Positions 39,757-47,942 of a DNA stretch of 64,000 nt are shown piece by piece. The DNA comes from Desulfobulbaceae bacterium BRH_c16a (lineage in GTDB: Bacteria; Desulfobacterota; Desulfobulbia; Desulfobulbales; Desulfocapsaceae). The translations under genes were made by a program, and so were the position numbers. The stretch spans positions 124,001-188,000 of the forward strand of contig LADS01000039.1 in assembly GCA_000961725.1 (NCBI GenBank), given 5' to 3'. Within the stretch, counting starts at the first letter, position 1. Every line of letters begins with the position of its first letter. Below the pieces are notes generated by a model. The model was not told the origin of the DNA. It saw nothing but the letters and a program-made list of their open reading frames with translations, and did not search any database.

Positions 39757-40263
39757 ATGCGCCTGAACATAATGAAAAAGCAACCCAATTCAAAAATGTG
39801 CTTCGTCTGCGGGATGAATAACGGCTTTGGGTTGAAGAGCAGGTTTTTTGAACTTGAGGACGGCCAGCTCATGGCCATTTTTAGCCCGGCACAAGAACAC
39901 CAGGGGTATCCCGGGCGTCTCCATGGCGGGATTGCTGCAACGATCCTTGATGAAACCATCGGCCGGGCGATAATGCTCAGGTATTCGGACAATATCTGGG
40001 GGGTTACCGTGGATTTCTCGATGAAGCTCAGAAAGCCTGTGCCTATCGATAAGGAAATCAGAGTCTTGGCCAGGATAGTTTCCGAAGGCAAGAGGTCCTT
40101 TCAGGGTGAGGGGGCGATCCTTCTTGCCGATGGCCAGGTGGCGGTTGAGGGCCAGGGCAAATACCTAAAAATGGATATTGAGAAAATTGCCGATTTTGAT
40201 CATCAAGGCGATGAATGGCGGGTAATGCCTCTGCCGGATGATCCTTCTTTTGTGGAAATATAA
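39757..40263 (+). CDS. PaaI-family hot-dog thioesterase
   Basis: The 168-residue protein has CFVCGMNNGFGLKSRFFE near the N-terminus and GYPGRLHGGIAATILDETIGRAIML, the HGG-containing central helix of hot-dog thioesterases, followed by VTVDFSMKLRKPVPIDKEIRVLARI. These features place it in the PaaI/4HBT-like group that hydrolyses acyl-CoA or acyl-ACP thioesters. With the OleA-like condensing enzyme upstream it may act on acyl thioesters of the same pathway, but that link is inference. The C-terminal 40 residues are acidic and not recognised. Confidence 0.85.
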   Translation: MRLNIMKKQPNSKMCFVCGMNNGFGLKSRFFELEDGQLMAIFSPAQEHQGYPGRLHGGIAATILDETIGRAIMLRYSDNIWGVTVDFSMKLRKPVPIDKEIRVLARIVSEGKRSFQGEGAILLADGQVAVEGQGKYLKMDIEKIADFDHQGDEWRVMPLPDDPSFVEI

Positions 40264-40459
40264 GGGGTAATTCCAACAAACACAAATACAAAGCAGTGTC
40301 TTTTGAACCGACCTGGTTTGGTGGCAAATTCCGCATTGTGAAAAGCTGCTACCGGCAAAGCTGAAGGCTGTCCTTTACTCCTGCCGTTCCTTGAGAGTGG
40401 GGTTTAATGAGCGGATACACATTGTTGCTTGATTAAAACAATGTTAAATGCTATCATCA
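40264..40459. other. Non-coding gap upstream of candidate RNA
   Basis: No convincing frame or hairpin is seen here. The right end contains a possible promoter for the downstream RNA: TTGCTT at 40425-40430 and TGCTAT at 40449-40454, 18 nt apart. This assignment is weak. Confidence 0.35.
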
Positions 40460-40626
40460 TGAATTAATCAGTCTGGGCGATAGCTCTGTAGAGAAGTCGA
40501 CTGGAAGGATAAGTACACGATATAGTCTGAGAGTTAGGATGGATCCTTCGATGTACTGGAGGATGCTGAAAAATACAAAGGCCATGACTTGTTTTCATCG
40601 AAAACAAGTCATGGCCTTTTTTTTTT
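40460..40626 (+). ncRNA. Candidate structured leader RNA ending in a strong terminator
   Basis: The segment ends in an exceptional terminator: a perfect 20-bp stem (40577-40596 with 40600-40619, 3-nt loop) followed by a T run. Before it, GAAGGAT (40504-40510) can pair with ATCCTTC (40543-40549) while AGTACA (40512-40517) pairs with TGTACT (40552-40557). The order makes an H-type pseudoknot. The terminator lies 39 nt before the first carbonic anhydrase gene, so the unit could be a riboswitch-like attenuator for the carbon island or an independent small RNA. No known riboswitch consensus was recognised. Confidence 0.45.
40577..40626 (+). terminator. Strong intrinsic terminator upstream of the carbon island
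   Basis: AAAGGCCATGACTTGTTTTC pairs perfectly with its complement ending ATGGCCTTT, followed by T to 40626. It is 314 nt beyond the thioesterase stop, too far to be that gene's simple terminator, and sits directly before the next gene. Confidence 0.92.
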
Positions 40627-40665
40627 AAAAAAAAGTATACCTTAGAAAACAAAGGAGTAACTACA

Positions 40666-41205
40666 ATGATCCACACTAATCATGCAGGACAAGCCCCGAA
40701 AATTGACCAGACTGCCTATGTTCACCCCTCAGCTGTGGTGATCGGTAATGTTGAGATCGGGGCAAACGTCTATGTTGGACCAAATGCAGTCATTCGTGCC
40801 GATGAGCCCAATGTCAACGGCCATGCTGATGCAATTGTCATCGAGTCGGAGGTGAATGTTCAGGACGGTGTCATCATACATGCCCTGGGCGGCTCCACCG
40901 TTCGAATTGGCAAGGGCGCCTCTTTGGCGCACGGATGTGTCGTCCATGGACCATGCGAGGTAGGTGAAAAATGTTTCATCGGTTTCAAGAGCGTAGTTTT
41001 TAATGCCACCCTGGGGTCTGGTGTTGTCATTCTCCATCAGGCGCTGGTCGACGGCGTGACCCTGCCTTCAGCTCTTCATGTGCCTTCGATGACCGCAGTT
41101 CACAACAATGAAGATATTCTGAAGCTTTTACCGGCATCAGAGGAGTTGACTGCATTTGCCACTAAAGTGAGAAACGTTAACCTTTTTTTAGCGGAGGCGT
41201 CCTGA
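40666..41205 (+). CDS. Gamma-class carbonic anhydrase (left-handed beta-helix)
   Basis: The 179-residue protein has hexapeptide-repeat turns throughout (VVIGNVEIGANVYVGPNAVIRADE). It keeps the three zinc ligands of gamma-carbonic anhydrases: His in VNVQDGVIIHAL and two in SLAHGCVVHGPC, spaced His-x4-His. IGFKSVVFNATLGSGVVILHQALVDGV matches the CamH/CcmM-like group. It interconverts CO2 and bicarbonate if active. The stop is 1 nt before the purE start, so the two are transcribed and probably translated together. Confidence 0.9.
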   Translation: MIHTNHAGQAPKIDQTAYVHPSAVVIGNVEIGANVYVGPNAVIRADEPNVNGHADAIVIESEVNVQDGVIIHALGGSTVRIGKGASLAHGCVVHGPCEVGEKCFIGFKSVVFNATLGSGVVILHQALVDGVTLPSALHVPSMTAVHNNEDILKLLPASEELTAFATKVRNVNLFLAEAS

Positions 41206-41206
41206 C

Positions 41207-41731
41207 ATGCCAAACACATCCACCAACAATACACCTATAATTACCATCGTCATGGGCAGCAAATCAGACTATGACGTAATGAAACACAGCGCTGAGGTCT
41301 TGCGGGAGTTCGGAGTTTCACACGAGGTCAGGGTAATTTCAGCCCACAGAACACCGGGGCGTGCCCATGAATTCGCGACAGGCGCGGAGGGCCGAGGCAC
41401 CCGGATTATTATCGCCGCTGCCGGCAAAGCCGCACACTTGGCCGGAGTACTGGCGGCTTTCACCCACCTGCCGGTTCTTGGCGTACCGATGACTACATCT
41501 GATCTGGGTGGTCTGGACTCTCTGCTTTCTATGGTGCAGATGCCTGCCGGAATTCCGGTCGGGACTACAGCCATCGGCAAGGCCGGTGCTAAAAATGCCG
41601 CTCTTCTGGCGGTATCCATCCTGGCTTTGTCGGACCCTCGTCTGCGGGAAGAACTTTTGGCATTCCGACAGCGGATGCAGGAGGAGGTGGAAGCTGCCGA
41701 CGACGAAATCCGCAACATTTCTCATGAATAA
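41207..41731 (+). CDS. purE: N5-carboxyaminoimidazole ribonucleotide mutase / AIR carboxylase
   Basis: PurE makes CAIR, the carboxylated purine intermediate. The 174-residue protein has VMGSKSDYDVM, VISAHRTPGRAHEF, IIIAAAGKAAHLAGVLA and VLGVPMTTSDLGGLDSLLSMVQMPAGIPVGTTAIGKAGAKNAALLAV. The AHRTP motif is that of class I enzymes, which use N5-CAIR made by PurK. Class II enzymes, usually with AHKT, use CO2 directly. The usual class I GGAAH segment is GKAAH here. It lies between two carbonic anhydrase genes, and no purK is near. Confidence 0.95.
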   Translation: MPNTSTNNTPIITIVMGSKSDYDVMKHSAEVLREFGVSHEVRVISAHRTPGRAHEFATGAEGRGTRIIIAAAGKAAHLAGVLAAFTHLPVLGVPMTTSDLGGLDSLLSMVQMPAGIPVGTTAIGKAGAKNAALLAVSILALSDPRLREELLAFRQRMQEEVEAADDEIRNISHE

Positions 41732-41828
41732 TATACATGCATAGTAGCCCTGTCCGCCAGATAGGCGTGAGCTCAAACCAGCCTGCCTGGCGGGTACTGC
41801 AAAATCTTTTCTTAAGGAATGTTTCAAT

Positions 41829-42416
41829 ATGAAGAATTATCCGGCAAACATACGTCCAAATCTTGTTGGTGACCTTCCTGATATCCATCCTTTAGCTCTC
41901 ATTGATCCTTCCGCTCAAATAATCGGTAATGTAAAGATCGGCAAAAACGTCTTCATTGCTCCTCTGACAGTAATTCGCGCTGACGAACAGGGTCCGGACG
42001 GTATGGTAGCCCCGATTGTCGTTGAAGAAGAAGTCAACATCCAGGATGGGGTCATTATCCACAGCCATGGCGGCAAGACAGTGACCATCGGCTCGAGAAC
42101 TACAGTGGGCCATGGAGTCGCCATCCATGGCCCGTGTTCCATTGGTGAGGACTGTTTCCTGGCCATGCGCTGTACTTTATATTGCGCCACAGTGGAGTCT
42201 TCAGTCTGGGTTGGTGTGGGTGCAACTGTCATTCGAGCAACACTCAATAGTTTCTCATATGTAGAGGCAGGCAGCATCATTCGCTCGAGGGATGACTGCC
42301 GATCATTACGGTTTGTTTCCACCAAAGAAAAGAAATACATGGAAGACGTATTGAGGGCAACTAACAACCTGCGTGAGGAGTATAGGAAAATGCGCGGAAT
42401 GGCTATGCCGGCTTAA
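41829..42416 (+). CDS. Second gamma-class carbonic anhydrase
   Basis: The 195-residue protein is a second beta-helix of the same family: DIHPLALIDPSAQIIGNVKIGKNVFIAPLTVIRADEQG, VNIQDGVIIHSHGG and TVGHGVAIHGPCSIG hold the three expected zinc ligands. It shares the layout of the first copy but is clearly divergent (CFLAMRCTLYCATVESSVWVGVGATVIRA), with extra Cys residues and a helical C-terminus (KYMEDVLRATNNLREEYRKMRG). AAGGAATG precedes the ATG. A 97-nt gap containing a weak stem (CCGCCAG/CTGGCGG, 41754-41793) separates it from purE. Confidence 0.88.
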   Translation: MKNYPANIRPNLVGDLPDIHPLALIDPSAQIIGNVKIGKNVFIAPLTVIRADEQGPDGMVAPIVVEEEVNIQDGVIIHSHGGKTVTIGSRTTVGHGVAIHGPCSIGEDCFLAMRCTLYCATVESSVWVGVGATVIRATLNSFSYVEAGSIIRSRDDCRSLRFVSTKEKKYMEDVLRATNNLREEYRKMRGMAMPA

Positions 42417-42496
42417 TTGTCGATTGTGGTTCATTCTTGGATACCTTACTGACGCCGCATCATTTTCCCGATAATCCTATGTAAAAGGATACAGTG

Positions 42497-44050
42497 ATGG
42501 ATTGCCGATACAGTAGCACCCTTGAGGCTTTGGAACAGCTTCGTGCGGAGTCGATTTCCGCCGGAGGAGAACAAAAAATCAACAACCAGCATGGCAAGGG
42601 AAAGCTGAGCGCACGAGAACGGATTGACTTGCTGCTGGATGATGGCACTTTTGAAGAGTTCGATGTATTAAAAAAAGGTCGCGGAGTGGTCACGGGGGAG
42701 CAGAAAACTTTCCCAGGTGACGGTGTAATCACCGGCCATGGTACTATTGACGGGCGAGAAGTATTTGTATTCAGTCAGGATTTCACTGTTGTCGGCGGTT
42801 CACTCGGTGAGGCGCACGCCCAGAAAATATGTAAAATAATGGACCTGGCACTGTCGGTCGGAGCACCAATCATCGGCCTGAACGACTCAGGCGGTGCTCG
42901 TATTCAGGAAGGTGTAGATTCCTTAGCCGCCTATGGCGAAATATTTCACCGTAATGTCAGAGCCAGCGGAGTGGTGCCGCAAATCTCATGCATTATGGGG
43001 CCCTGCGCCGGCGGAGCGGTGTATAGCCCGGCTATCACTGATTTTGTATTTATGGTCCAGGAATCATCTTACATGTTTGTTACCGGGCCGAACGTGGTTA
43101 AAACGGTGACCCATCAGGACATTACCTCAGAAGCATTGGGCGGAGCAGAGGTCCATGCCAAAAAGAGCGGGGTTACACATTTCACTGTGCCAAACGATGT
43201 TCTTTGTCTGCGGGAAATCCGTCGCCTGATCAGCTACCTGCCATCGAACAATAAACAGCGTGCACCACTTTTAGATCTGAGCGATCCCATTGACCGTATC
43301 GATCCGGCGCTTGACTATCTCATCCCTGAAAATCCAAATCAAACCTATGACATGAACGTGCTGATCTACAGCATTCTGGATGGTGCGGAATTCATGGAGG
43401 TTCAATCCCAATTCGCCCGAAACATTATCTGCGGACTAGGGAGACTCGGCGGACAGACAATCGGTCTGGTCGCCAACCAGCCTGCAGTACTCGCTGGTGT
43501 TCTGGACAACGATGCCTCAATGAAGGCCGGTCGTTTTGTTCGTTTCTGCGATGCGTTTAATATCCCCTTGATTACCCTGGTCGATGTCCCTGGATTTATG
43601 CCTGGCCCGGACCAGGAACATGACGGCATCATCCGCCACGGTGCCAAGTTGCTCTATGCGTTTACCGAGGCTACGGTTCCCCGTATTTCGGTTATCGTGC
43701 GGAAGGCCTATGGTGGCGCTTATCTGGTGATGAATTCCAAGCATATACATTGTGATGTGAATTACGCCTGGCCGACGGCCGAGATCGCAGTTATGGGGCT
43801 CAAAGGTGCTACCGAAGTGATTCACCGCAAGGAAATTCAAGCAGCCGAAGACCCGGAGGCCATGCTGCAAGCCAAAATGGACCATTATCGACGAACCACA
43901 GTCAACCCATTTCTTGCCGCCCAGCGCGGCTATCTGGATGACGTGATTTTTCCAAGGGACACGCGCCACCGCCTTATTCGTACTTTGCAGATGCTGGAAG
44001 GGAAAGAGAAGATACTTCCTGCCCGTAAACACGGAAATATCCCGTTGTGA
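42497..44050 (+). CDS. pccB: Acyl-CoA carboxylase, carboxyltransferase subunit (propionyl-CoA type)
   Basis: This subunit moves the carboxyl group from carboxybiotin to an acyl-CoA, or the reverse in methylmalonyl-CoA decarboxylases. The 517-residue protein has the N-terminal KLSARERIDLLLDDGTFEE, GLNDSGGARIQEGVDSLAAYGEIF, IMGPCAGGAVYSPAITDFVFMV, GGAEVHAKKSGVTHF, VDVPGFMPGPDQEHDGIIRHGAKLLYAFTEATVPRISVIVRKAYGGAYLVM, and PYRR-like C-terminus. These fit PccB-type subunits. The ATG at 42497 has AAGGAT 7 nt upstream; a GTG three nt earlier is possible. The partner biotin carboxylase begins 8 nt after its stop. Confidence 0.93.
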   Translation: MDCRYSSTLEALEQLRAESISAGGEQKINNQHGKGKLSARERIDLLLDDGTFEEFDVLKKGRGVVTGEQKTFPGDGVITGHGTIDGREVFVFSQDFTVVGGSLGEAHAQKICKIMDLALSVGAPIIGLNDSGGARIQEGVDSLAAYGEIFHRNVRASGVVPQISCIMGPCAGGAVYSPAITDFVFMVQESSYMFVTGPNVVKTVTHQDITSEALGGAEVHAKKSGVTHFTVPNDVLCLREIRRLISYLPSNNKQRAPLLDLSDPIDRIDPALDYLIPENPNQTYDMNVLIYSILDGAEFMEVQSQFARNIICGLGRLGGQTIGLVANQPAVLAGVLDNDASMKAGRFVRFCDAFNIPLITLVDVPGFMPGPDQEHDGIIRHGAKLLYAFTEATVPRISVIVRKAYGGAYLVMNSKHIHCDVNYAWPTAEIAVMGLKGATEVIHRKEIQAAEDPEAMLQAKMDHYRRTTVNPFLAAQRGYLDDVIFPRDTRHRLIRTLQMLEGKEKILPARKHGNIPL

Positions 44051-44058
44051 GGAGTGAT

Positions 44059-46080
44059 ATGTTTAATAAAATACTCATTGCCAACCGTGGCGAAATTGCA
44101 GTTCGTATCATTCGTACTTGCAAGCGCTTAGGTATCGGCACGGTGGCGGTGTATTCGGACGCCGATACCCGCAGTCTCCACATGCAACTCGCCGATGAAG
44201 CCGTCTATATTGGTGGGCCGCATTCTAGGGATTCGTACCTCAACGCGGAGAAGATAATTTCGGCAGCAGTTTCATCAGGCTGTACAGCTCTACATCCCGG
44301 CTATGGATTTCTATCTGAAAGTCAACAGTTCGCCAGGGCCGTCGAGATTTCCGGCCTTGTTTTTATCGGCCCTTCAGCTCAAGCCATCGCTCTGATGGGT
44401 GATAAAATTGCAGCGAAGGAACTTGCAGTCCGAGCTGGTCTCCCTGTCATTCCGGGTCATACCGATGCGTTAGATACGGTTAATGAGGCACTCACGGTGG
44501 CGGGGAGTATCGGTTACCCGGTGCTGCTGAAGCCGGCGGCAGGCGGTGGCGGCAAAGGGATGCGGGTGGTGTTCAAAGCGGAAGATATGGAAGACTCCTT
44601 GGAAGCCTGTCGCCAGGAGACAAGCAAGGCCTTCGGTGACAGCCGTATTTTCATGGAACGCTATATAGAGCGGCCACGGCATGTGGAATATCAGATACTG
44701 GCTGATAGTCATGGAAACATCATTCACCTGGGGGAACGAGAATGCTCTATTCAGCGGAGGTATCAAAAAATAATAGAGGAATCACCATCCCCAGCTGTAT
44801 CCGCTGAACTTCGGCATAGTATGGGCCGTGCGGCGTGCAACCTGGCCAGAATCGCTCACTATACAAATGCCGGTACGATAGAGTTCATTCTCGATCGGAG
44901 TGGGAGGTTCTATTTTCTGGAGATGAATACCCGCCTGCAGGTTGAGCACCCGGTTACAGAACTGGTTACCGGGCTTGACCTGGTGGAGTTGCAGCTGCAG
45001 ATTGCGGCCGGCAAACCGCTCCCCTTTGACCAAGATGGTGTAACGTTTCGCGGCTGGGCCATGGAGGCCCGTGTCTGTGCTGAAAATCCCGCCAGAAACT
45101 TTATCCCTTCCACCGGCATGATAACCCGCTATGCTGAGCCCAAAGGCAAAGGTATTCGTGTTGATAGCGGCATTAGAACGGGAAGCAAGGTCGGGGTATA
45201 CTACGACTCGCTCCTTGCCAAAACCATCTGCTACGGAAAGGATAGGGATGAAGCCCGCACTCTGCTGATCGGGGCGCTGAATGGCTATCATATCGAGGGA
45301 GTGACCACCAACATCGATTTTGTCAGCAGAATCCTTTGTCACCCTGAATTCGCCAATGGTTCGCTGGATACCGATTTTATCGACAGACATTTTGAAGCTG
45401 ATCAGGCCAGGCAGGCCCCGGATCCTGAGCGGCTGCGTTATGCAGCGCTGGCAGCTACCCTTATCTACCATGCCCGCAGGCTTGCTGTTCGCGAATCGCT
45501 ACAGCCAATGGTTTCTCGAATTGGAGCGAAGAAGGCTGTCGGCAATGTGTATGAATATTATGTCAGATCCGGGGATGAAGTATTGAGTGTGGAGCTCGAA
45601 TCCGCACCCCTTGGACGGCCATGGACTTTCTGTATCGGCCAACACAGATATATAGTGGAACCGCCGGAATTAGAGTTTTATCGCCGGAGGCTGAGGCTGA
45701 GGATCGACGGCAGAACTCACAGGTTCAGGCTACGGGTGGAACAGTTTCATATTTTTGTCGCTTTCAGCGGTATTGCGCAAGTTTTTGAAATTTACACCCC
45801 AAAGGAATGGCACATGATGAAATTTATGCCCGTACGGGAAAATCGCCATGCGGACAGGACACTCATCTGCCCTATGCCGGGACTGGTGGTAGCTGTATTG
45901 GCAAAGAAGGGTGAAAGGGTTTATAAAGGCCAGAATCTCGCCATACTTGAGTCAATGAAGATGGAAAGCGGTGTGGCTTCGCCACTGGACGGTGTAATCG
46001 CTGAAATAAAAATGATGGTCGGTCAGCCGGTTGAGGCCGGAGAGGTGCTGGTCAGATTTCAAGAACAAAAGGAGACATAA
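44059..46080 (+). CDS. Biotin carboxylase-biotin carrier fusion of acyl-CoA carboxylase
   Basis: This subunit carboxylates biotin with ATP and bicarbonate. The 673-residue protein begins KILIANRGEIAVRIIRTCKRLG, has the ATP-grasp loop PAAGGGGKGMRVV, the catalytic MNTRLQVEHPVTELVTGLDLVE segment, and a C-terminal biotinyl domain ending LAILESMKMESGVASPLDG with Lys634. The middle region (about 450-590) matches the BT linker of propionyl/acetyl-CoA carboxylase alpha subunits. GAGGAG lies just before the ATG at 44059. Its stop shares one nt with the next start (TAATG). Confidence 0.94.
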   Translation: MFNKILIANRGEIAVRIIRTCKRLGIGTVAVYSDADTRSLHMQLADEAVYIGGPHSRDSYLNAEKIISAAVSSGCTALHPGYGFLSESQQFARAVEISGLVFIGPSAQAIALMGDKIAAKELAVRAGLPVIPGHTDALDTVNEALTVAGSIGYPVLLKPAAGGGGKGMRVVFKAEDMEDSLEACRQETSKAFGDSRIFMERYIERPRHVEYQILADSHGNIIHLGERECSIQRRYQKIIEESPSPAVSAELRHSMGRAACNLARIAHYTNAGTIEFILDRSGRFYFLEMNTRLQVEHPVTELVTGLDLVELQLQIAAGKPLPFDQDGVTFRGWAMEARVCAENPARNFIPSTGMITRYAEPKGKGIRVDSGIRTGSKVGVYYDSLLAKTICYGKDRDEARTLLIGALNGYHIEGVTTNIDFVSRILCHPEFANGSLDTDFIDRHFEADQARQAPDPERLRYAALAATLIYHARRLAVRESLQPMVSRIGAKKAVGNVYEYYVRSGDEVLSVELESAPLGRPWTFCIGQHRYIVEPPELEFYRRRLRLRIDGRTHRFRLRVEQFHIFVAFSGIAQVFEIYTPKEWHMMKFMPVRENRHADRTLICPMPGLVVAVLAKKGERVYKGQNLAILESMKMESGVASPLDGVIAEIKMMVGQPVEAGEVLVRFQEQKET

Positions 46081-47942
46081 TGCAGCACCTATTGCTCGAT
46101 CAACCGAACAAAAAAATATTGATGCTTGGCAACGAAGCCATTGCCAGAGGTGCGCTGGAAGCCGGGGTTGCTTTTGTGACCGCCTATCCCGGCACGCCAT
46201 CCTCTGAAATTGCCTTGCAGTTTTTCCAGATAGCACAGGAAAGCGACCTCTATTTCGAGTACAGCGCCAATGAAAAAGTAGCCCTTGAAATGGCTGCCGG
46301 CGCGGCCATGTGCGGGCTTCGCACCATGTGTACCATGAAACATGTAGGGATGAACGTGGCCTCTGATGCACTCCTCACCCTTGCCTATACTGGGATTATC
46401 GGAGGCATGGTAGTGGTCTGTGCTGACGACCCCTTTATGTTTTCCAGCCAGAATGAGCAGGATAGTCGATATTACGGCAAACTGAGCGGCCTTTCCATCC
46501 TTGAACCATCTTCCGTGGCCGAAGCAAAAGAGATGGTTAAATATGCCTTTGAACTTTCGGAGGAACTGAAGGAGCCGGTGATCCTGCGTACCACAACCCG
46601 GATTAACCATTCCAGCAGCGTGGTTTCTTTAGGCTTTCTGCCGGAACGCAAGACAAAGGGTGCCTTTGTCAAAGATCCTTCCTCTTATGTCTGCATACCT
46701 TCGGTGTCCCGCAATCTTCATCGAAAATTGTTGGCAAATTACGATAAGGCTCTCAATATTTCCAACCGGAGTCCCTGGAATACCACTGAAGGTAACGGCA
46801 AGTGGGGCATTATCTGCAACGGCGTAAGCTACGGGTATGTCAGCGATGCAATAACCGAATTCGGCTTGCCGGGAAGTTTTCGAGTGTTGCGCATTGGTTT
46901 TTCTCATCCCGCACCTGACGAGGCTATCCGCGGTTTTATAGATGGGTGCGAGAAGGTCTTAGTGGCGGAAGAGGGTGAACCGTATCTGGAAGAGGCCGTG
47001 AGAAATTGTGCCCAGAAGTTTGGTCGGCAGGTTGAGATCCAGGGAAAGGGAACGGGTCTGTTTTCCCGGCTGTTCGAGTTTGATCCGGCCCTGGTGAAAC
47101 AGGTGATAGCTAAGTATTTCGATCTTTCCCTGGTTCCAGCTCTGCCCATCAAAACCGACGATCTTCCGGAGGCTCCGCCACGACCACCAAACCTGTGTGC
47201 CGGCTGTCCACATAGAGCAACCTTTGTTGCGGTACGAGAAATATTTGGCGATGATGCTATCTACCCCACCGATATCGGCTGCTATACTTTGGGTGTCCTG
47301 CCTCCACTCAAGATGGGCGATTTTTTGATAGCCATGGGGGCCGGCGTAGGCTCGGCCGGAGGATTTGCGAGGGCTACCGGACGCAAGGTAGTTGCCTTTA
47401 TCGGTGATTCGACCTTTTTTCACAGCGGTCTCTCACCGCTCGCCAGTGCGGTTTACAACAACCACGATTTTACCCTGGTCATCCTCGATAACGGGACAAC
47501 GGCCATGACCGGACATCAACCTCATCCCGGAGTTGACGTCGGTTACCTTGGCCTGCCCCACACCAGGCTCTCTATTGAACAGGCTGTAAAAGGTCTTGGC
47601 GTAAGTAAGGTAGTTACGGTTAATCCGCTGAAACATCGCAAAATGATCGAAGCTGTCAGGGAGGTAGCTGATTTCAAAGGAGTCTCGGTACTCATCGCCC
47701 AGGCTCCCTGTCCTCTCCAGGAGAGGGTGCTGCCGAATTACAGGAAAAAGCAACCATATCACGTGGTGCAAGACAAATGCAAGAATCACCGTGATTGTGT
47801 GACTAAAGTGGCGTGCCCCTCCTTTTACCTAAGAGACGAACGGGTATTTATCGATCCTAATCGGTGTGAGGGTTGTGCTTTCTGTGTCCAGTTCTGCCCG
47901 GAAAACGCAATTCGGCCATTTAAGCAGGAGGCAAGAGCATGA
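46080..47942 (+). CDS. iorA: Indolepyruvate:ferredoxin oxidoreductase, alpha subunit
   Basis: IorAB oxidatively decarboxylates aryl-pyruvates to aryl-acetyl-CoA, CO2 and reduced ferredoxin; in reverse it fixes CO2. The 620-residue protein starts with a pyrimidine-binding domain (MLGNEAIARGALEAGVAFVTAYPGTPSSEI) and contains MKHVGMNVASDAL, the TPP motif region IGDSTFFHSGLSPLASAVYNNHDFTLVILDNGTTAMTGHQPHPG, CAGCPHRATF, and a C-terminal ferredoxin domain with CEGCAFCVQFCPENAI and an upstream CKNHRDCVTKVAC set. It overlaps the carboxylase stop by 1 nt, so it is part of the same operon. Confidence 0.95.
   Translation: MQHLLLDQPNKKILMLGNEAIARGALEAGVAFVTAYPGTPSSEIALQFFQIAQESDLYFEYSANEKVALEMAAGAAMCGLRTMCTMKHVGMNVASDALLTLAYTGIIGGMVVVCADDPFMFSSQNEQDSRYYGKLSGLSILEPSSVAEAKEMVKYAFELSEELKEPVILRTTTRINHSSSVVSLGFLPERKTKGAFVKDPSSYVCIPSVSRNLHRKLLANYDKALNISNRSPWNTTEGNGKWGIICNGVSYGYVSDAITEFGLPGSFRVLRIGFSHPAPDEAIRGFIDGCEKVLVAEEGEPYLEEAVRNCAQKFGRQVEIQGKGTGLFSRLFEFDPALVKQVIAKYFDLSLVPALPIKTDDLPEAPPRPPNLCAGCPHRATFVAVREIFGDDAIYPTDIGCYTLGVLPPLKMGDFLIAMGAGVGSAGGFARATGRKVVAFIGDSTFFHSGLSPLASAVYNNHDFTLVILDNGTTAMTGHQPHPGVDVGYLGLPHTRLSIEQAVKGLGVSKVVTVNPLKHRKMIEAVREVADFKGVSVLIAQAPCPLQERVLPNYRKKQPYHVVQDKCKNHRDCVTKVACPSFYLRDERVFIDPNRCEGCAFCVQFCPENAIRPFKQEARA

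Noticed and set aside
40460..40560. Group I intron-like core: TCGACTGG and CGATATAGTC resemble the R and S elements and could pair as P7
   Set aside because: Only about 19 nt separate the two elements, too short for P3' and P8. No split gene or exons flank it and the P/Q elements are not found. A short pseudoknot RNA explains the pairings better.
44782..45471. 229-codon minus-strand frame inside the biotin carboxylase gene
   Set aside because: Antisense to a highly conserved enzyme; no family features.
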